Shown: positions 10,338 through 22,774, counted from the first letter of the stretch. The stretch: 64,000 bases of DNA from Eustoma russellianum (GCA_036186865.1 AP025057.1:28298038-28362037), one strand, 5' to 3'. Translations and numbers: made by a program. The notes: generated by a model not told the origin, from the sequence alone.

Positions 10338-13129
10338 AATACTACTATCGATATGATGGATCAGGAGAACAATGTCCAGGTCCATTTGTAAATACCTAGA
10401 GAAAAATGGAATCATCCCTCAGTACACCATGCCTGGGTCACCAAGCATGGATGGTGTAGCTGAAAGACGAAACCGTGCACTTATGGACATGGTGCCTAGT
10501 ATGATGAGTCAAACTACGCTACCATTATTCCTATGGGGAGAAGCGCTTAAAGCCGCTGCTTACATCCTCAACCAAGTATCACTAAAGCAACGATAAGGAC
10601 CCCCCTTATGAGTTATGGACTAAGCGTAAGCCTAGCCTTAACCACATAAAGGTTTGGGGTTGTCAAGCAGAGGCGAAGCCTTACAAACCAAATGAAAGAA
10701 AGCTGGACACCAAAACAATTAGTTGCTATCTCATTGGTTACTCGGAAAGGTCACGGGGTATAAATTCTGCGATCCCACAAGTAAAGTGTTTTTCGAGACA
10801 AATTCGGTAAAGTTCTTTAAGGATACTTTGGTTCCGGAGAGAATGATTTGCATCAGCAGATCATCGACTTAGATGAAGGTAGCTCAGATGCGACAGAAAT
10901 GCGAATCGAACCAAGTTTTGGGTAGATAGCATCAGCGATACCTGCACCTGAGGTACCTCATCCCAGTAGTGATGCTCCACAGGAACAAGTTCCTTAGGAA
11001 GTCATTAAAGAACCCAAAAAATTGCCGGCTGATGCAGTTCAGAAACCTACAGTATCCCAAGAACAAGTTCCTCTAAGCTGATCCACTCGTGCACGAAGAA
11101 ACCCCATACCTAGCGACTATGTGATGTATCTCCAAGAACATGAATTCGATGTTGGTATGTTGGATGATGACTTCGAAAATGTCCAACAAGCATTACAATG
11201 TCGAAATTCAGAAAAGTAGATAAAGGCCATGGAAGAAGAAATAAAATCTATGCATGACAACTGAGATGTCGTCTTGTTGCCTAAAGGTTCGAAACCTGTT
11301 GGTTGCAAATGGATATTGAAAACCAAACGGGATTCAAAAGGCAATGTAGAACGATATAAGGCCTGACTTGTTGCTAAAAGGTTTACCCAAAAAGATAGCA
11401 TAAACTATACAAGAACCTTCTCTCCAGTATCCACGAAGGATTCCTTCCGGATAATCATAGCTTTAGTGGCACACTTAGATCTTGAGCTACATTAGATGGA
11501 TGTTAAGACTGCGTTTTTAAATGAAGAACTCGACGAAACCATTTACATGGTTCAACTGCCTCAATTCAAGGTGGAAGATCCAAAAGGCATGGTTTGTCGA
11601 CTAAAGAAATCCATATATGGGCTCAAACAAGCGTCTCGACAGTTATATTTCAAATTCGCCAAAGTGGTTGTCTCCTTCGGCTTTGAGGTAAACCAAATTG
11701 ACGAATGCGTGTATCACAAGTTTAGTGGGAGCAAGTTCATATTCATGATATTGTACGTAGATGATATAATGCTTGCAAAAAACGATGTAAACATGTTGAG
11801 CAACACCAAAGCCTTTCTGAGAAAACATTTCGAGATGAAAGACCTTGGTGAAGCCTCACATGTGTTGGGACTTGAGACGGAGGAATCGTACCCAATTTAT
11901 CTTAGCTCTATCACAACAGACATACATCGAAAAGGTGTTGAAGCGGTATTGCACGGATAAGTGTAAACCACTTAGTACCCCCGTTGCAAGAGGAGACAAG
12001 TTTAGTCTGAAACAATGTCCCCAGACTGAGTTCGAACGTTCATAAATGTATGCCCAAGTATGTACACAACCATACTTGGCATATATTACGGGAATGTTAG
12101 GCAGATACCTCTCTGATCCAGGTAAGGATCACTAGACCGCATCATAGAGGGTGCTGAGATACTTACAAGGAACGAAGCAACACGTACTGATGTATCGGAG
12201 ATCTGATGAGTTAGAGATAACTGAATATACATATTCTGATTTTGCTGGATGCCAGGACAACATGAAATCGACCTCGGGCTATGTCTTTACATTAACCGGA
12301 AGTACAATCTCATGGAAAAGCACGAAACTGACCTTATTGGCGTCTTCCACTATGGAGGCGGAATTCGTAGCATTATTCCATGCATCCAATCAGGCGATAT
12401 GGCTTTGCAATTTTTTCATAGGGCTCCAAGTAGTGGAGACTATCTCGTCTCCCATGAGGATTTACTATGACAGTAATGCTGTGGTGCTGTATTCGAATAA
12501 CAACCAGAGTTCATCTAAAGCGAAATACATAGAGATAAAGTATCTAGTGTTAAAGAAAGAGTTCAGAGCGTTCTGATCAGAATTAAGCATATCAGTACAG
12601 ACTCTATGGTGGCTGATCCTTTGACTAAGGCTATGGAACCCGAAGTGTTTCATAAGCATGTTAGCCGTATGGGTCTTAGTCCGGTTGAGGATGTTTTATC
12701 TTAGTGAGAGTCTGAGAGGTTTATATTGTATTGTGCTCAATAAAGTTGTTTATTTCAGACATACAGTATAATGTACATTTCGGTTATATTAAAGTTTACT
12801 GCAGAAGTAATGTACATTAAACAGTTACGGCATGCGTTCTGAATTCTATTGATCTCGCTAAGTTAGGGCCAAGTTGGGATTATAAATATGTACGATCACC
12901 TAGCATATTAATTCCACACTACATATCCATTTCAGTATCCATGTCATTCAGTGGAATGTTAGTATCATGATGTAAGAGGGACTAGCCACTAATTCAATGT
13001 GGCAACGTGAGGCTTAAGTCTTTTGCTAACATTTGCTGATGGACCGGAAAAGGAAAGACACACTGAAGGACATACAGTATATGAGCTCAAAAGAGTGACA
13101 TATAATCTTCAAGATACATACATAGTCCA

Positions 13130-13139
13130 AGTGGGAGAT
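13130..13139 (+). other. Polypurine tract of Copia B
   Basis: AGTGGGAGAT directly before the 3' LTR start, the usual plus-strand primer form of plant Copia elements. Confidence 0.8.
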
Positions 13140-13955
13140 TGTCGGGATTAATTCGAGATATATGTAATGCGCAACAGTTGATAAAGTTTATATGAATTAA
13201 TCATAAGGTGGACGTTATGTATGACAATGTTATATGTCACATATGTCAAGTGATAATGTTAATTATTGCGTAAAACATCCACATGTTAAGTGATCATCGA
13301 GTATGTTCATGGATGTATAGTGTGGTCTAAAATAGAAACCCTAAATATATAGACAGTCATATGGTCAGAGACCGCGATGAATGGGCTCAAAGTGCAACAA
13401 CCATAAAGGTACAACATCTGGTCCCCGAAACCCACGTGTGGCTAGTAGATAATTATTGGTACAATAATTAAATATTAAATAATATTTAATAATAATATTT
13501 ATTATTAAATATTAGAAAATATTTAATATAGGAAGATAAGGTTGGGTTTTAAATTTAAATTTAAATTTAATTATAAATCCTTACCTATCAGATTCTTCCT
13601 TCTTCCTCTATACAAAGGAGGAGGGGTTGACCTCCTTAGAAGCACAATCAGATATTAAGGCCGCCAGTTATACGTGAGAATAGAGGGTGAGTGTACCGAT
13701 TCTCTATCAAGCCCACACTGCCTAGCCTCTCCATCGGGTAAAGTAGTGAATTGTTGAATCTGGTCAACAGGAGCATCAACAATTGGTGGGAGGTCGTGAA
13801 TCCTTGCATCATGCCAGATTCTTCATCAAAGCGGTTGCAGTGTACATGAACAGATCTACATCAGATATGGAGCAAGGTATTATTCCGCCTTTTGTTACTT
13901 TGCTCATTGATTCGATTAAACGGTCCTATTCAGTGATTTTTAATTAAATCTAACA
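13140..13955 (+). repeat. 3' LTR of Copia B
   Basis: TGTCGGGATT...AATCTAACA, colinear with the 5' LTR. It is 37 bp shorter, mainly because of a shorter AAATTT array and a small deletion near 13428. Confidence 0.92.
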
Positions 13956-14075
13956 CAGGAGGGGCTAGATCGCTTTACGATCTCATATAGGCAGTCTTAT
14001 CCTATACTTTGTGTAAGAGTCTGTTTCTGCGGCTCGAAACTACATACTGAAATAGGATGTCTAAATGTGAAACTA
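13956..14075 (-). repeat. Body of the Au-like SINE split by Copia B
   Basis: On the minus strand this contains GTTTCGAGCCGCAG (B-box-like), AAACAGACTCTTACACAAAG and GGATAAGACTGCCTA. These parallel the Au SINE segments GGTTCGAGCC, AAACAGCCTCTTGCAGAAA and GGGTAAGGCTGCGTA. The Au 3' end continues at 6144-6092, on the other side of Copia B. The 5' limit (about 14075) is approximate. Confidence 0.7.
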
Positions 14076-15063
14076 CATAAGTTTTCAAAAACAAAAAAAA
14101 TAATAATAATGGTAAAAATAATTACCTTATATTATAAAACGCATTACAAATATCAAATAACTAACATATTAAGTATTTTTTAAATTTATAAAAGTGGGAA
14201 ATTTTATAATACAACTAAAGTATGAGTGGTTACTTTTAATCAATCAAATTCCACGTTAAGCACGGTTGTAATTTTCTCTTTTCATTCTCATTCGTACATT
14301 CTGAGATTATATAATTTTATTTCTATGATCGACTAGGCATTTCCATTTTTTATTTTAAGACCTGGCCAGGTTTCATTGAATATGAATACGCCTGCAAAAT
14401 TGAGCGCTGTGGACACTATCTTATTGTATATCTTTAAAAGTTAAAAAAGAAAAAAAAAATACTGCAATTCATTAGTCATTTTCAAACGCATACTCTAAAT
14501 CAATCAATCTGAAAAAAGAAGAAGTCCGTTCAGGTAAATTTGCCTACTTGCCTACTTTTTTCTTTTCTATAAAGCAAATTATTTTTATAATATTATATTT
14601 GCATCAAACCATTTCTTATTCGAATCTCTTCGTAGAAATTTGGACTTCCCCAGAACGACTAAAGAAAACGATTTTCCATAAATAATACTTCTATTAATCT
14701 TTAATTTTTCTCTAAAGTTTTACGTAGTTTCACAAAATAACAGTAAAATATGCATTACCAACTTTTTTCTATTTACTTTTTTCTTTCTTGCCTACTTATA
14801 GAACTAGGTACATCAACTATTTTTATTTATTTATTTAATGAATGTGAAAAGCTTATTACAATTAATTGTGGTCCGGCAGCTTCCTTGGAGTCTCTATCTG
14901 GCCTTGTATTAAAGACGCTAAGTTTTACAAATAATTTGTTTATGAAATTTATGTCCACTTTGTAATTTATAAAGATGAGAAAAGTCATTTGATCAATCAG
15001 GGACCGTTGACTTCAGGCAGGACATTATATTAATTACCATTACAGTTCATATTTGAGGAAGTT
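14076..15063. other. AT-rich spacer without genes
   Basis: About 1 kb of AT-rich DNA. The 71-codon frame at 14750-14965 has no domain features and AT-driven composition, so it is not called. Confidence 0.5.
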
Positions 15064-15314
15064 TCTTGAATCAACTGGTAAGGTTGTCGTTTTGTGATAT
15101 TGAGATCATGGTTTCGAGCAGCATAAACAGCCTCTTGTACAAAAAAGTGTTGCGTAAGGCTCCGTACATCAGATCACGATGCGGTCCCGCGAAACAACCT
15201 CTTGAACAAAAAAGTGTAGGGTAAGATTGCGTACATCAGATCGTAAAACGATCCGAACCTTTCCCAGATCTTACGCAAACACGAAAGCCTAGTGCAATGA
15301 AAACGTCCTTTTAT
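15064..15314 (+). repeat. Au-like SINE with a 68-bp internal duplication
   Basis: tRNA-derived head ('CAACTGGTAAGGTTGTCG', then B-box-like GGTTTCGAG at 15110), then AAACAGCCTCTTG, GTAAGGCTCCGTAC, CCTTTCCCAGATC, AAGCCTAGTGCA and a short CCTTTT tail. This is the full order of an Au SINE. The AAACA-CCTCTTG...GTACATCAGATC segment occurs twice, from 15124 and from 15192 (period 68 bp), so this copy is longer than the usual element. Confidence 0.75.
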
Positions 15315-15491
15315 TGGTAAGCCAAACCCGCATGGATCATTAATAACGTGAAGGAAGCTGTCATCGTGGTTTTATTTTAACATGTAATTATAGCAGGTCA
15401 ACGTCTGTAATCTTTCGAGCTTAGGAATAAAGCATCGTGAGATTGGCGTACTTAGTTGAGATTCGACTCATGTTATGCCTAATTATTTATT

Positions 15492-16885
15492 GGGAAAATC
15501 TCACTTATTAGTCTAAAGTTTGGCTCATTACTCAGTTAGCAGACTAACAGTGATGAAACTCACTTAACAACTCTTTGTCCAAAATGTCTCACTTGTAGCC
15601 AGGTGATCGTTGACCAACCGTTGACTAACCTTTGACTTTCTCAGACCAACCAGGAGTTGACACGTGGCGATCCTTTTTAATTAAAAAAAATAAAATTGTA
15701 TTTTTGAATAAAGTGATTTGAAAGGAATTTAAAAATTCTAAAAAATTGTAAAAATTAATTAAAAAATATTTTAAATATTGAAAAATTAGGGAAAAAAGAT
15801 AAAAATAATAAAAAAATTACCCACAACGCCCCAGCACTCCACCCACCCACTCAACCCCCCCACCCCCCACCCCCTGCTCAAATCCCCCAGGCCAAAAAAT
15901 TTTTTTAAATTTTTTTCTAACTCACTCATAATGCTCCGACCACCCCCGCATCCCCTTCCCCACCCCCTCCTCTCGCAAAAATTTTTTTTTAAATTTTTTC
16001 TAACTCACCCATAACGTCCCAACCACCCCCGCGCACACCCCAAAAAAATTTAAAATTTTTTCAACTCACCCACAAAGCTCCGACCATCTCCGGCATCCCA
16101 AACAATCCAACCCCTCAGCCTAAAAAGAAAATGATAATCTACTTATGCAATAGGTATTGACGATGTGCATGAACTACTTATGCAATTAGATCATACACAT
16201 CGTCATTTGCGCTCCTCCAACATTCAACACACAGAAGAAATTCTCTTAGAAAATTTAACCCCATGATAACTTGACAAAAAGCATTGTCATTTTATTTTTG
16301 GGCTGGGGGGTTGGATTGTTTCGGGTTTCGGGGATGGTTGGAGCTTTGTGGGTGAGTTGAAAAAATTTTAAAATTTTTTTGGGGTGTGCACGGGGGTGGG
16401 GGTGGGGACGCAGGGGTGGTTGGGTTGTTATGGGTGAGTTAGAAAAAATTCTTAAAAAAAAATTTTGGCCAGAGGAGGGGGTGGGGGGACGCGGGGGTGG
16501 TCGGAGCGTTATGGGTGAGATAGAAAAAAATTTGGCCTGGGGCAGGGGGTGTGCGGGGGATGGGGTGGTGGGGGGTGCGGTGGGTGCATGGGTGGAGGGT
16601 TGGGGCATTGTGGGTAATTTTTTTTATTATTTTTATCTTTTTTCTCTAATTTTTCGATTTTTAAAATATTTTTTAATTAATTTTACAATTTTTAGAAATA
16701 ATAACATTTTTTTAGAAATGAAAATTTAAAAAAAAAGAAAAAACCTGCTGTAGTAAGTCACCTTCCGGTGACTGGCTACAAGTGAGACATTTTGGATAAA
16801 GAGTTGTTGTTAAGTGAGTTTCATCAACGTTAGGCTGCTAACTGAGTAATGGGCCAAACTTTAGGCTAATAAGTGAGATTTTCTC
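15492..16885. mobile_element. 1.4-kb foldback, Mutator-like non-autonomous element
   Basis: A near-complete inverted repeat. GGGAAAATCTCACTTATTAG at 15492 mirrors the complement of CTAATAAGTGAGATTTTCTC ending at 16885. The mirror continues inward through the 'AAACTCACTTAACAACTC' zone, the AT-rich zone and the C-rich (15830-16110)/G-rich (16300-16615) zone, so the arms are about 600 bp around a loop near 16126-16290. A perfect 10-bp direct repeat, ATTATTTATT, flanks it (15482-15491 and 16886-16895). Long terminal inverted repeats with a 9-10-bp TSD suggest Mutator superfamily. There is no transposase. Frames in the G/C-rich arms are low-complexity artefacts. Confidence 0.9.
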
Positions 16886-16921
16886 ATTATTTATTCATGT
16901 GATAAAAAAATTGGGATATCT

Positions 16922-17420
16922 TGTTGAAGATGGTGATAAGTTGGAGCTTGATCAAGCAATGCAATCGGATCAAGCTATGCAGAACAAGTTTAATCCATTG
17001 GATCGAGAGTGAAAATCAAGGGTCAAGATGATTCATTGATGAGCTGGCAAAAACGGTTAAGAAGCGGTTATAGATGAGAACGTTTGTGGCTGAATGAGTG
17101 TGCAGCACCGTGGTGCACAGCAGCACCTCAGAGGAAGGTTTGGGAAAGAAGGTTGAAGACGGCAAATTTTAAATGTTGTGAAATGAGGTTTATGCCCTTA
17201 ATGATGTAGTAGCACTTGGTGTAAATAGAAGAGTAGTTTAGTAACTTTTGATTTGTTTTCTTCTTCGTTCGTTTTTTTACCGCTTGTATAAAGTGCTGAA
17301 TTGGCCGCAGCACATGTTATTCGATCAAGAAGTTTCTTTCATCAATTGATTCAGTTTCCTCTCAATTTCAGTAGTTAACTCTTGTGTAGTTGCTCTTGAT
17401 CGATTCAAACATTTTTGACA
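16922..17420 (+). repeat. 5' LTR of Copia D
   Basis: TGTTGAAGATGG...ATTTTTGACA, colinear with 21994-22493 and followed directly by TGGTATCGGAGC. Confidence 0.95.
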
Positions 17421-17438
17421 TGGTATCGGAGCGTTCAA
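17421..17438 (+). other. Primer-binding site of Copia D
   Basis: TGGTATCGGAGC abuts the LTR. It complements the iMet tRNA 3' end with one mismatch. Confidence 0.88.
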
Positions 17439-17500
17439 TTTACTGTCTCTGATTTGTGATAAATATTGCTCTTGATTTTTGTTTTTTTGTCTCGTGAAAA

Positions 17501-20500
17501 ATGGCGAATAATGCACGAAATGGTACTCAACCTGCGGATGTTCCAGTTGCTAATCCTTATTATCTCCATCCAAATGATAGTCCAGCGATAATTCTTGCTC
17601 AGCCTCATCCAAGCTCTCACAATTATCATACTTGGAGTAGGATGTTCTTGATGGCCTTGATCGTGAAAAACAAAATTGGTTTCGTGGATGGTACCATTGC
17701 ACCTCCCAATCCAAATGATCCTCAATAAAGTTCTTGGAGGCAAGTTAACTCAATGATTCACTCTTGGATCATGAATAGTGTATCTCCTGCAATTGCTCAA
17801 AGCGTGATGTGGTACGACACTGCTGCAGAGGTATGGAATGATCTAAAGCGAAGGTATGGAAGTTGTGATCCTTTTAGGCTTTCTGATTTACTTGAAAAAG
17901 TTTATAATGTAAGGCAAGAAACAGACTCTATTAGTGACTACTTCACTAAGCTCAAGGGAGTATGGGAAGAGATGATGGCCGTAAGGCCAATTCCCAGGTG
18001 TACCTGCCCGTGGTTGCAATTGTAATGTCACGGCTAATATGAAAGCATATGTAGAGAGTGATTGTGTTATTAAATTTGTGAAAGGTCTGAATGATGATTA
18101 TGATGCGGTAAAATCTCAAGTGTTTGTTATGTCACCTATGCCTAACCTAGATACTGTATTTGCGATGGCGTTGAAATATGAAAGGAAACTAAGCAATAGT
18201 GCTACCCCTGGACAGTTTATGAATAATCCTACTGCTATGATGTCTGAGAACAATAAAGGTGTAAATGTTAGTGTGAATGCGTTTAATGGTAGAGGAGGAG
18301 GTAATGCATACAAAAGGTGAAGTGGCAGATTCTTCCCTGAGGGATCAAAAAGGCCGCAGTGTACTCACTGTGGCATGATTGGGCACGTTGAACAAAGGTG
18401 CTATAAGAAGCATGGCTTTCCCCCCAGGATATAAGCCAAAGGCAAATTTGACTGAAGCTCATGATGTGGAGTATGATTCATAGCAGCATGACCAGAATGG
18501 ACAATCATGCCAATTGCCTCTTTTGACACAGGAACAGACTCAAAGACTGATGTCATTGTTGAATGTTAAGGATCCTAGTCAGTCTGATGTGGCTCCAGTG
18601 CAGTTTGGTGGAAGCCAAGGAGCAGTGATGTCTGCTTTATCTGATAATGAAATAGGTAATAGCTATGCTAATAATTTGAGCATATGGATCTTAGATTCAG
18701 GAGCTACTGATCATATTACATGTAGTATCAGCATGTTTCATTCTTATCAGCCTGCTCATAACATATGTATTAAACTTCCCAATAAAACTTTAGTTGCAGC
18801 CACACATGTTGGTTCAGTCGTCATTAATCCTTCACTGATCATACACAATGTGTTATTTGTACCCAGCTTTGCTTATAATCTGTTGTCTCTCAGTAAACTA
18901 CTTGCTGCATCATCTGTATTAATCCAGTTCATGGGATCTTCTTGTATAATTATGGATCAAGTCTCACTGAAGACGATTGGTTCAGCTGAATTGAATAAAG
19001 GCTTGTATTACTTGCAAGGTTCTGGTCATGCCAAGCAAGATCCCTCTTCATCTTGCTCAAAATGTTTGTCAGTTGCTGCTAAACTTTCAGATTCTCCTGC
19101 CTTGTTATGACACTATAGATTAGGTCATGCTTCCATTCCTAGAATAAAGGATGTACAAAATATTGATCCTTCTATTACCTTGTCTGAACAATTGTATTCT
19201 TGTGCTATATGCCCATTGGCAAAAATGAAAAGAAGTCCATTCCCAGTATCTGCTTCCATTTCAAATTCATCTTTTGATCTCATACATGTTGACATATGGG
19301 GACTTCATAAATACTCTACTGTATATGGCCAAAGATATTTTCTCACCATAGTAGATGACTTTACAAGATATACCTGGCTATATCTTCTCAAACAAAAATC
19401 AGAAACTAAAGATGTGATTGAATGTTTCTGCCAGTTTGTTCAAAACCAATTCAGTAAACATGTCAAGGTGCTGAGGTCAGATAATGGCCAGGAGTTCAAT
19501 ATGCCTAAATTTTATATGAATAAGGGCATAATCCATCAAGCCACATGTGTCAATACTCCCCAGCAAAATGGGATTGTTGAAAGAAAGCATCAGCACATTC
19601 TAAATACAGCCAGAGCATTAAAATTCTAGTCAAATGTACCCATTGGCTATTGGGGATTCTACACCCAGTATGCTGTCCAACTCATTAATATTCTACCAAC
19701 TCCATTACTCAATCATAAAAGTCCCCATCAGCTATTGTTTAAGACCACTCCTTCATATCAACAGTTAAAAACATTTGGTTGTTTTGCATTTGCTGTAGAT
19801 ACTACACCTCACAAGTCTAAATTTGCACCAAGATCCATACCCTTTGTTTATCTTGGTCTTCCTCATAATGTTAAAGGCTATATTATGCTAAACTTACATA
19901 CTAAAGCTATCTTCATTTCCAGGGATGTTCAGTTTTATGAATACACCTTCTCGTTTAAGAACTCAATCGCCACTGATTCGTCTTCCAATAATGACTTTTC
20001 TACTGATACATCCCCTAAACCTTTCTCATCAGCTGATCATTCATCATGTCAACTTGCTATATCCCCAGAGACATTGCCCTTACCTGCTTCAAACACACAT
20101 GATGCTCCAAACGTGATCTCTGAGGATATCAGTGCTTCAAATACTCCATCAAACACCATTACCTCATGTTCAGACCAATTTTCACCTGGACCTTCTCAGC
20201 CTCAAAGAGAGGTTCACCCTTGTACTGGCATTGAAATTTGCCTACCTCTAAATCCTGATATACCTAGTTCTTCTTCTAGAGTTACGCAACCACCCAAATA
20301 TCTTCAAGACTACTATTGCAACCTTCTGCATCATACTCCTTCATGTCAAACTCCTTGCTCCACTTCTCATCCTCTTGAGCATTACATGTCATTTGATGCA
20401 TTATCTCCTGAGTATAGAGCATATGTTCACAATATTAGTCTTCAGCAGGAGCCTAATTCATATCAGGAAGCAGCCAGATCTCCTCACTGGCAGAAGGCAA

Positions 20501-21990
20501 TGCAACTAGAGTTAACTGCCTTAGCAGCTAATCATGCATGGACAGTGGTCTCTTTACCCCCAGGAAAGCAAGCCATTGGTTGTAAGTGGGTTTACAAGGT
20601 AAAGTACAACCCAGATGGCAGTATAGAGAGATACAAAGCCAGGCTAGTTACTAAGGGCTATACTCAGCAATTGGGAGTGGATTATACTGATACTTTCTCC
20701 CCTGTAGCTAAGCTTACTACGGTTAGACTCTTACTGGCCTTGTCTTCTATCAAACATTGGCATGCACATCAACTTGATGTAAATGACGCTTTTCTTCATG
20801 GTGACCTTAGCCAAGAGATCTATATGCAATTACCAGAAGGATTATCCTCAGATAAACCTCATGTTGTTTGTAAATTGCATAAGTCCCTATACGGACTTAA
20901 ACAAGCTAGCAGTGAATGGAATACTACACTTACATCTTTTTTGATTTCTCAAGGTCACGTTCAGTACAAAACAGATTATACTATGTTTACCAAATCTGCT
21001 CCTGATTCTTTTCTGGCATTACTTGTCTATGTTGATGACATTATTGTGGCTAGCAACTCCTTATCTTAGATCATGTCTTTGAAGCATTCTCTTCATCAGG
21101 CCTTTAAGATTAAAGATCTTGGCACCCTCAAGTACTTTCTAGGCATAGAGGTGGCTTGGTCCCAAAGGGGGGTAATGTTATGTCAGAGGAAGTACGCACT
21201 GGAGCTAGTAGAATAGGCTGGTTTCATTGGGTCCAAGCCTGCCAAAACACCTATGAAACAAAATGTGAAACTGGCACATAAGGATTCTCAACAAATAACA
21301 GATGTTTCAGGATATAGGAGGCTAGTTGGAAAGTTGTTATGCTTAACAATAACGAGGCCACACATTGTATTTACAGTACAACAGCTTAGCCAGTTCCTTG
21401 ATCAACCCACTGAGCTTCACCTCAAGACAGCACATAGGCTATTGAGATATATAAAGGGCACAGCAGGACAGGGGTTGTTTTATCCAAACACTGGCAATCT
21501 AGAGTTGAAGGGGTTTGCTGACTCAGATTGGGGCGGTTGCATTGAGACTAGAAGGTCAATAACAGGATATTGTAAGTTTTTGGGTGAATCTTTGATATCA
21601 TGGAAGGCTAAAAAACAGACCACTGTATCCAAGTCCTCTTCAGAAGCTGAATACAAGGCTTTAACGTCTGCTGCCTGTGAAATACAGTGGATATTGTACT
21701 TAATGAAAGATTTGAGGGTAGAACAAATGAGACCAGTAGAGCTATTTGTGATAATAGGAGTGCTATATACATTGTTGAAAATCCAGTGTTCCACGAAAGA
21801 ACTAAGCACATAGAAATTGATTGCCATATCGTTAGAGACAGATTTTTGCAGGGATCATCCGTCCTATGCCCATCAGGACTGAGCTGTAGTTGGCGAATGT
21901 ATTTACCAAACCTCTTGACTCAAGAAAACTGCAACACCTAAGTTCTGCAATGGGAGTGTGTAACATATATAGTAAGTCAGGTTTGAGGGG
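17501..21990 (+). pseudogene. Copia D gag-pol polyprotein, multiply broken
   Basis: It starts MANNARNG at 17501. Domains in order: Retrotran_gag_3-like Gag ('NPYYLHPNDSP', 'NYHTWSRMFLMAL', 'GFVDGTI'); capsid core ('DYFTKLKGVWEEM'); a CCHC knuckle, CTHCGMIGHVEQRC, at 18359-18401; protease 'WILDSGATDH' with DSGA at 18694-18705; integrase 'HVDIWG', 'RSDNGQEF', 'GIVERKHQH'; reverse transcriptase 'CKWVYKVK', 'KSLYGLKQAS', YVDD at 21028-21039; RNase H 'SKSSSEAEYKAL'. Lesions include stops at 17726, 18318, 19108 (a Trp codon of the pre-integrase LWH motif), 19627 and 21067, and frameshifts near 18000, 18430 (one extra C in a C-run) and 21740. Catalytic residues are still readable, so decay came after a functional ancestor. 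Confidence 0.95.
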
Positions 21991-21993
21991 GGA
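21982..21993 (+). other. Polypurine tract of Copia D
   Basis: TTTGAGGGGGGA directly upstream of the 3' LTR, the plus-strand DNA primer. Confidence 0.85.
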
Positions 21994-22493
21994 TGTTGAA
22001 GATGGTGATAAGTTAGAGCTTCATCAAGCAATGCAATCGGATCAAGCTATGCATAACAAGTTTAATCCTTTGGATCGAGAGTGAGAATCAAGGGTCAAGA
22101 TGATTTATTGATGAGCTGGCAAAAGCGGTTAAGAAGCGGTTATGGATGGGAACGTTTGTGGCTGAATGAGTGCGCAGCACCGTGGTGCGCAGCAGCACCT
22201 CAGAGGAAGGTTTGGGGAAGAAGGTTGAAGGCGGAAAATTTGAAATGTTGTGAAATGACGTTTATGCCCTTAATGATGTAGTAGCACTTTGTGTAAATAG
22301 AAGGGTAGTTTAGTAACTTTTGATTTGTTTTCTTTTTCGTTCGTTTTTTTGCCGCTTGTATAAAGTGCTGAATTGGCTGCAGCACACATTATTCGATCAA
22401 GAAGTTTCTTTCATTAATTGATTCAGTTTCCTCTCAATTTCGGTAGTTAACTTTTGTGTAGTTTGCTCTTGATCGATTCAAACATTTATGACA
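21994..22493 (+). repeat. 3' LTR of Copia D
   Basis: TGTTGAAGATGG...TTTATGACA, followed by the TATCT TSD. Confidence 0.95.
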
Positions 22494-22774
22494 TATCTCT
22501 CGCTTAAAAGTTGAGAACAAAAATGAGACAGGACTCACTCTTACCTTATCAATCAAGACAGCTATTTTTCCTTAGAAGAGTGAATATTTCTACTTGCTGG
22601 TGCACTCAAAACTCTAAGCGATCAACCAACGGCTGTTTTATTAACGAGACATAACTCAAATGGTTGGTTGCGTTTAAACTATTACAAGTCGAGCATTACT
22701 GCCACTTTTATAGTGGAGTGTATTTCTATTTTATGATTATTGTTTATTTCATGTTATTAAGATGTAGTGTGTGA
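22494..22774. other. Short spacer between Copia D and E
   Basis: 281 bp. It starts with the TSD of D and ends with that of E. No gene or repeat is seen. Confidence 0.6.

Larger units (their letters stand above)
8985..12704 (+). pseudogene. Copia B gag-pol remnant lacking protease
   Basis: Gag of Retrotran_gag_2 type is readable in shifting frames: 'LEIFLGIADLDTALQKDRP' near 9030, 'AKEFLADLEQRYVKNEKAK' near 9225 and 'WTVNELIVHCVQEEERLKNE' near 9490. A CFFCNKEG half-knuckle (9685-9708) runs straight into integrase ('LELIHTDISG', 9726 on), so the protease and pre-integrase segment has been deleted. Integrase keeps 'SDRGGEY' (interrupted by the TRIM) and 'GVAERRNR'. Reverse transcriptase has 'CKWILKTK', 'MDVKTAFLNEEL', 'KSIYGLKQASRQ' and YVDD at 11754-11765. 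RNase H has 'STSGYVF' and 'STMEAEFVAL', and ends at the stop at 12702-12704. Multiple stops and frameshifts are present. The last 435 bp before the 3' LTR is untranslated. Confidence 0.9.
6145..13955 (+). mobile_element. Copia LTR retrotransposon B (defective)
   Basis: The LTR pair is 6145-6997 and 13140-13955. A tRNA-iMet-type PBS directly follows the 5' LTR, and the purine-rich AGTGGGAGAT immediately precedes the 3' LTR. Domain order is Gag, integrase, reverse transcriptase, RNase H on the plus strand, which is Copia order. The flanks CAGAG (6140-6144) and CAGGA (13956-13960) are a plausible decayed TSD. The insertion split a SINE. The protease region is missing, all frames are broken, and a TRIM sits in the integrase. 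The region between PBS and Gag is unusually long (about 2 kb). Confidence 0.93.
16922..22493 (+). mobile_element. Copia LTR retrotransposon D
   Basis: A structurally complete 5.57-kb element. LTRs are 16922-17420 (499 bp) and 21994-22493 (500 bp). The PBS is at 17421, the purine tract GAGGGGGGA lies before the 3' LTR, and the TSD TATCT is perfect (16917-16921 and 22494-22498). Gag, protease, integrase, RT and RNase H all lie on the plus strand, but with many stops. It is related to the inverted neighbour E: same Gag type and shared LTR start TGTTGAAGATGGTG. Confidence 0.96.

Noticed and set aside
15064..15120. tRNA gene suggested by A/B-box-like motifs
   Set aside because: No cloverleaf or acceptor stem is visible. 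The continuation matches an Au-type SINE.
16255..16729. Pro-rich and Gly/Trp-rich frames of about 117 codons on both strands
   Set aside because: They come from the C-rich and G-rich arms of the foldback element, not from coding sequence.
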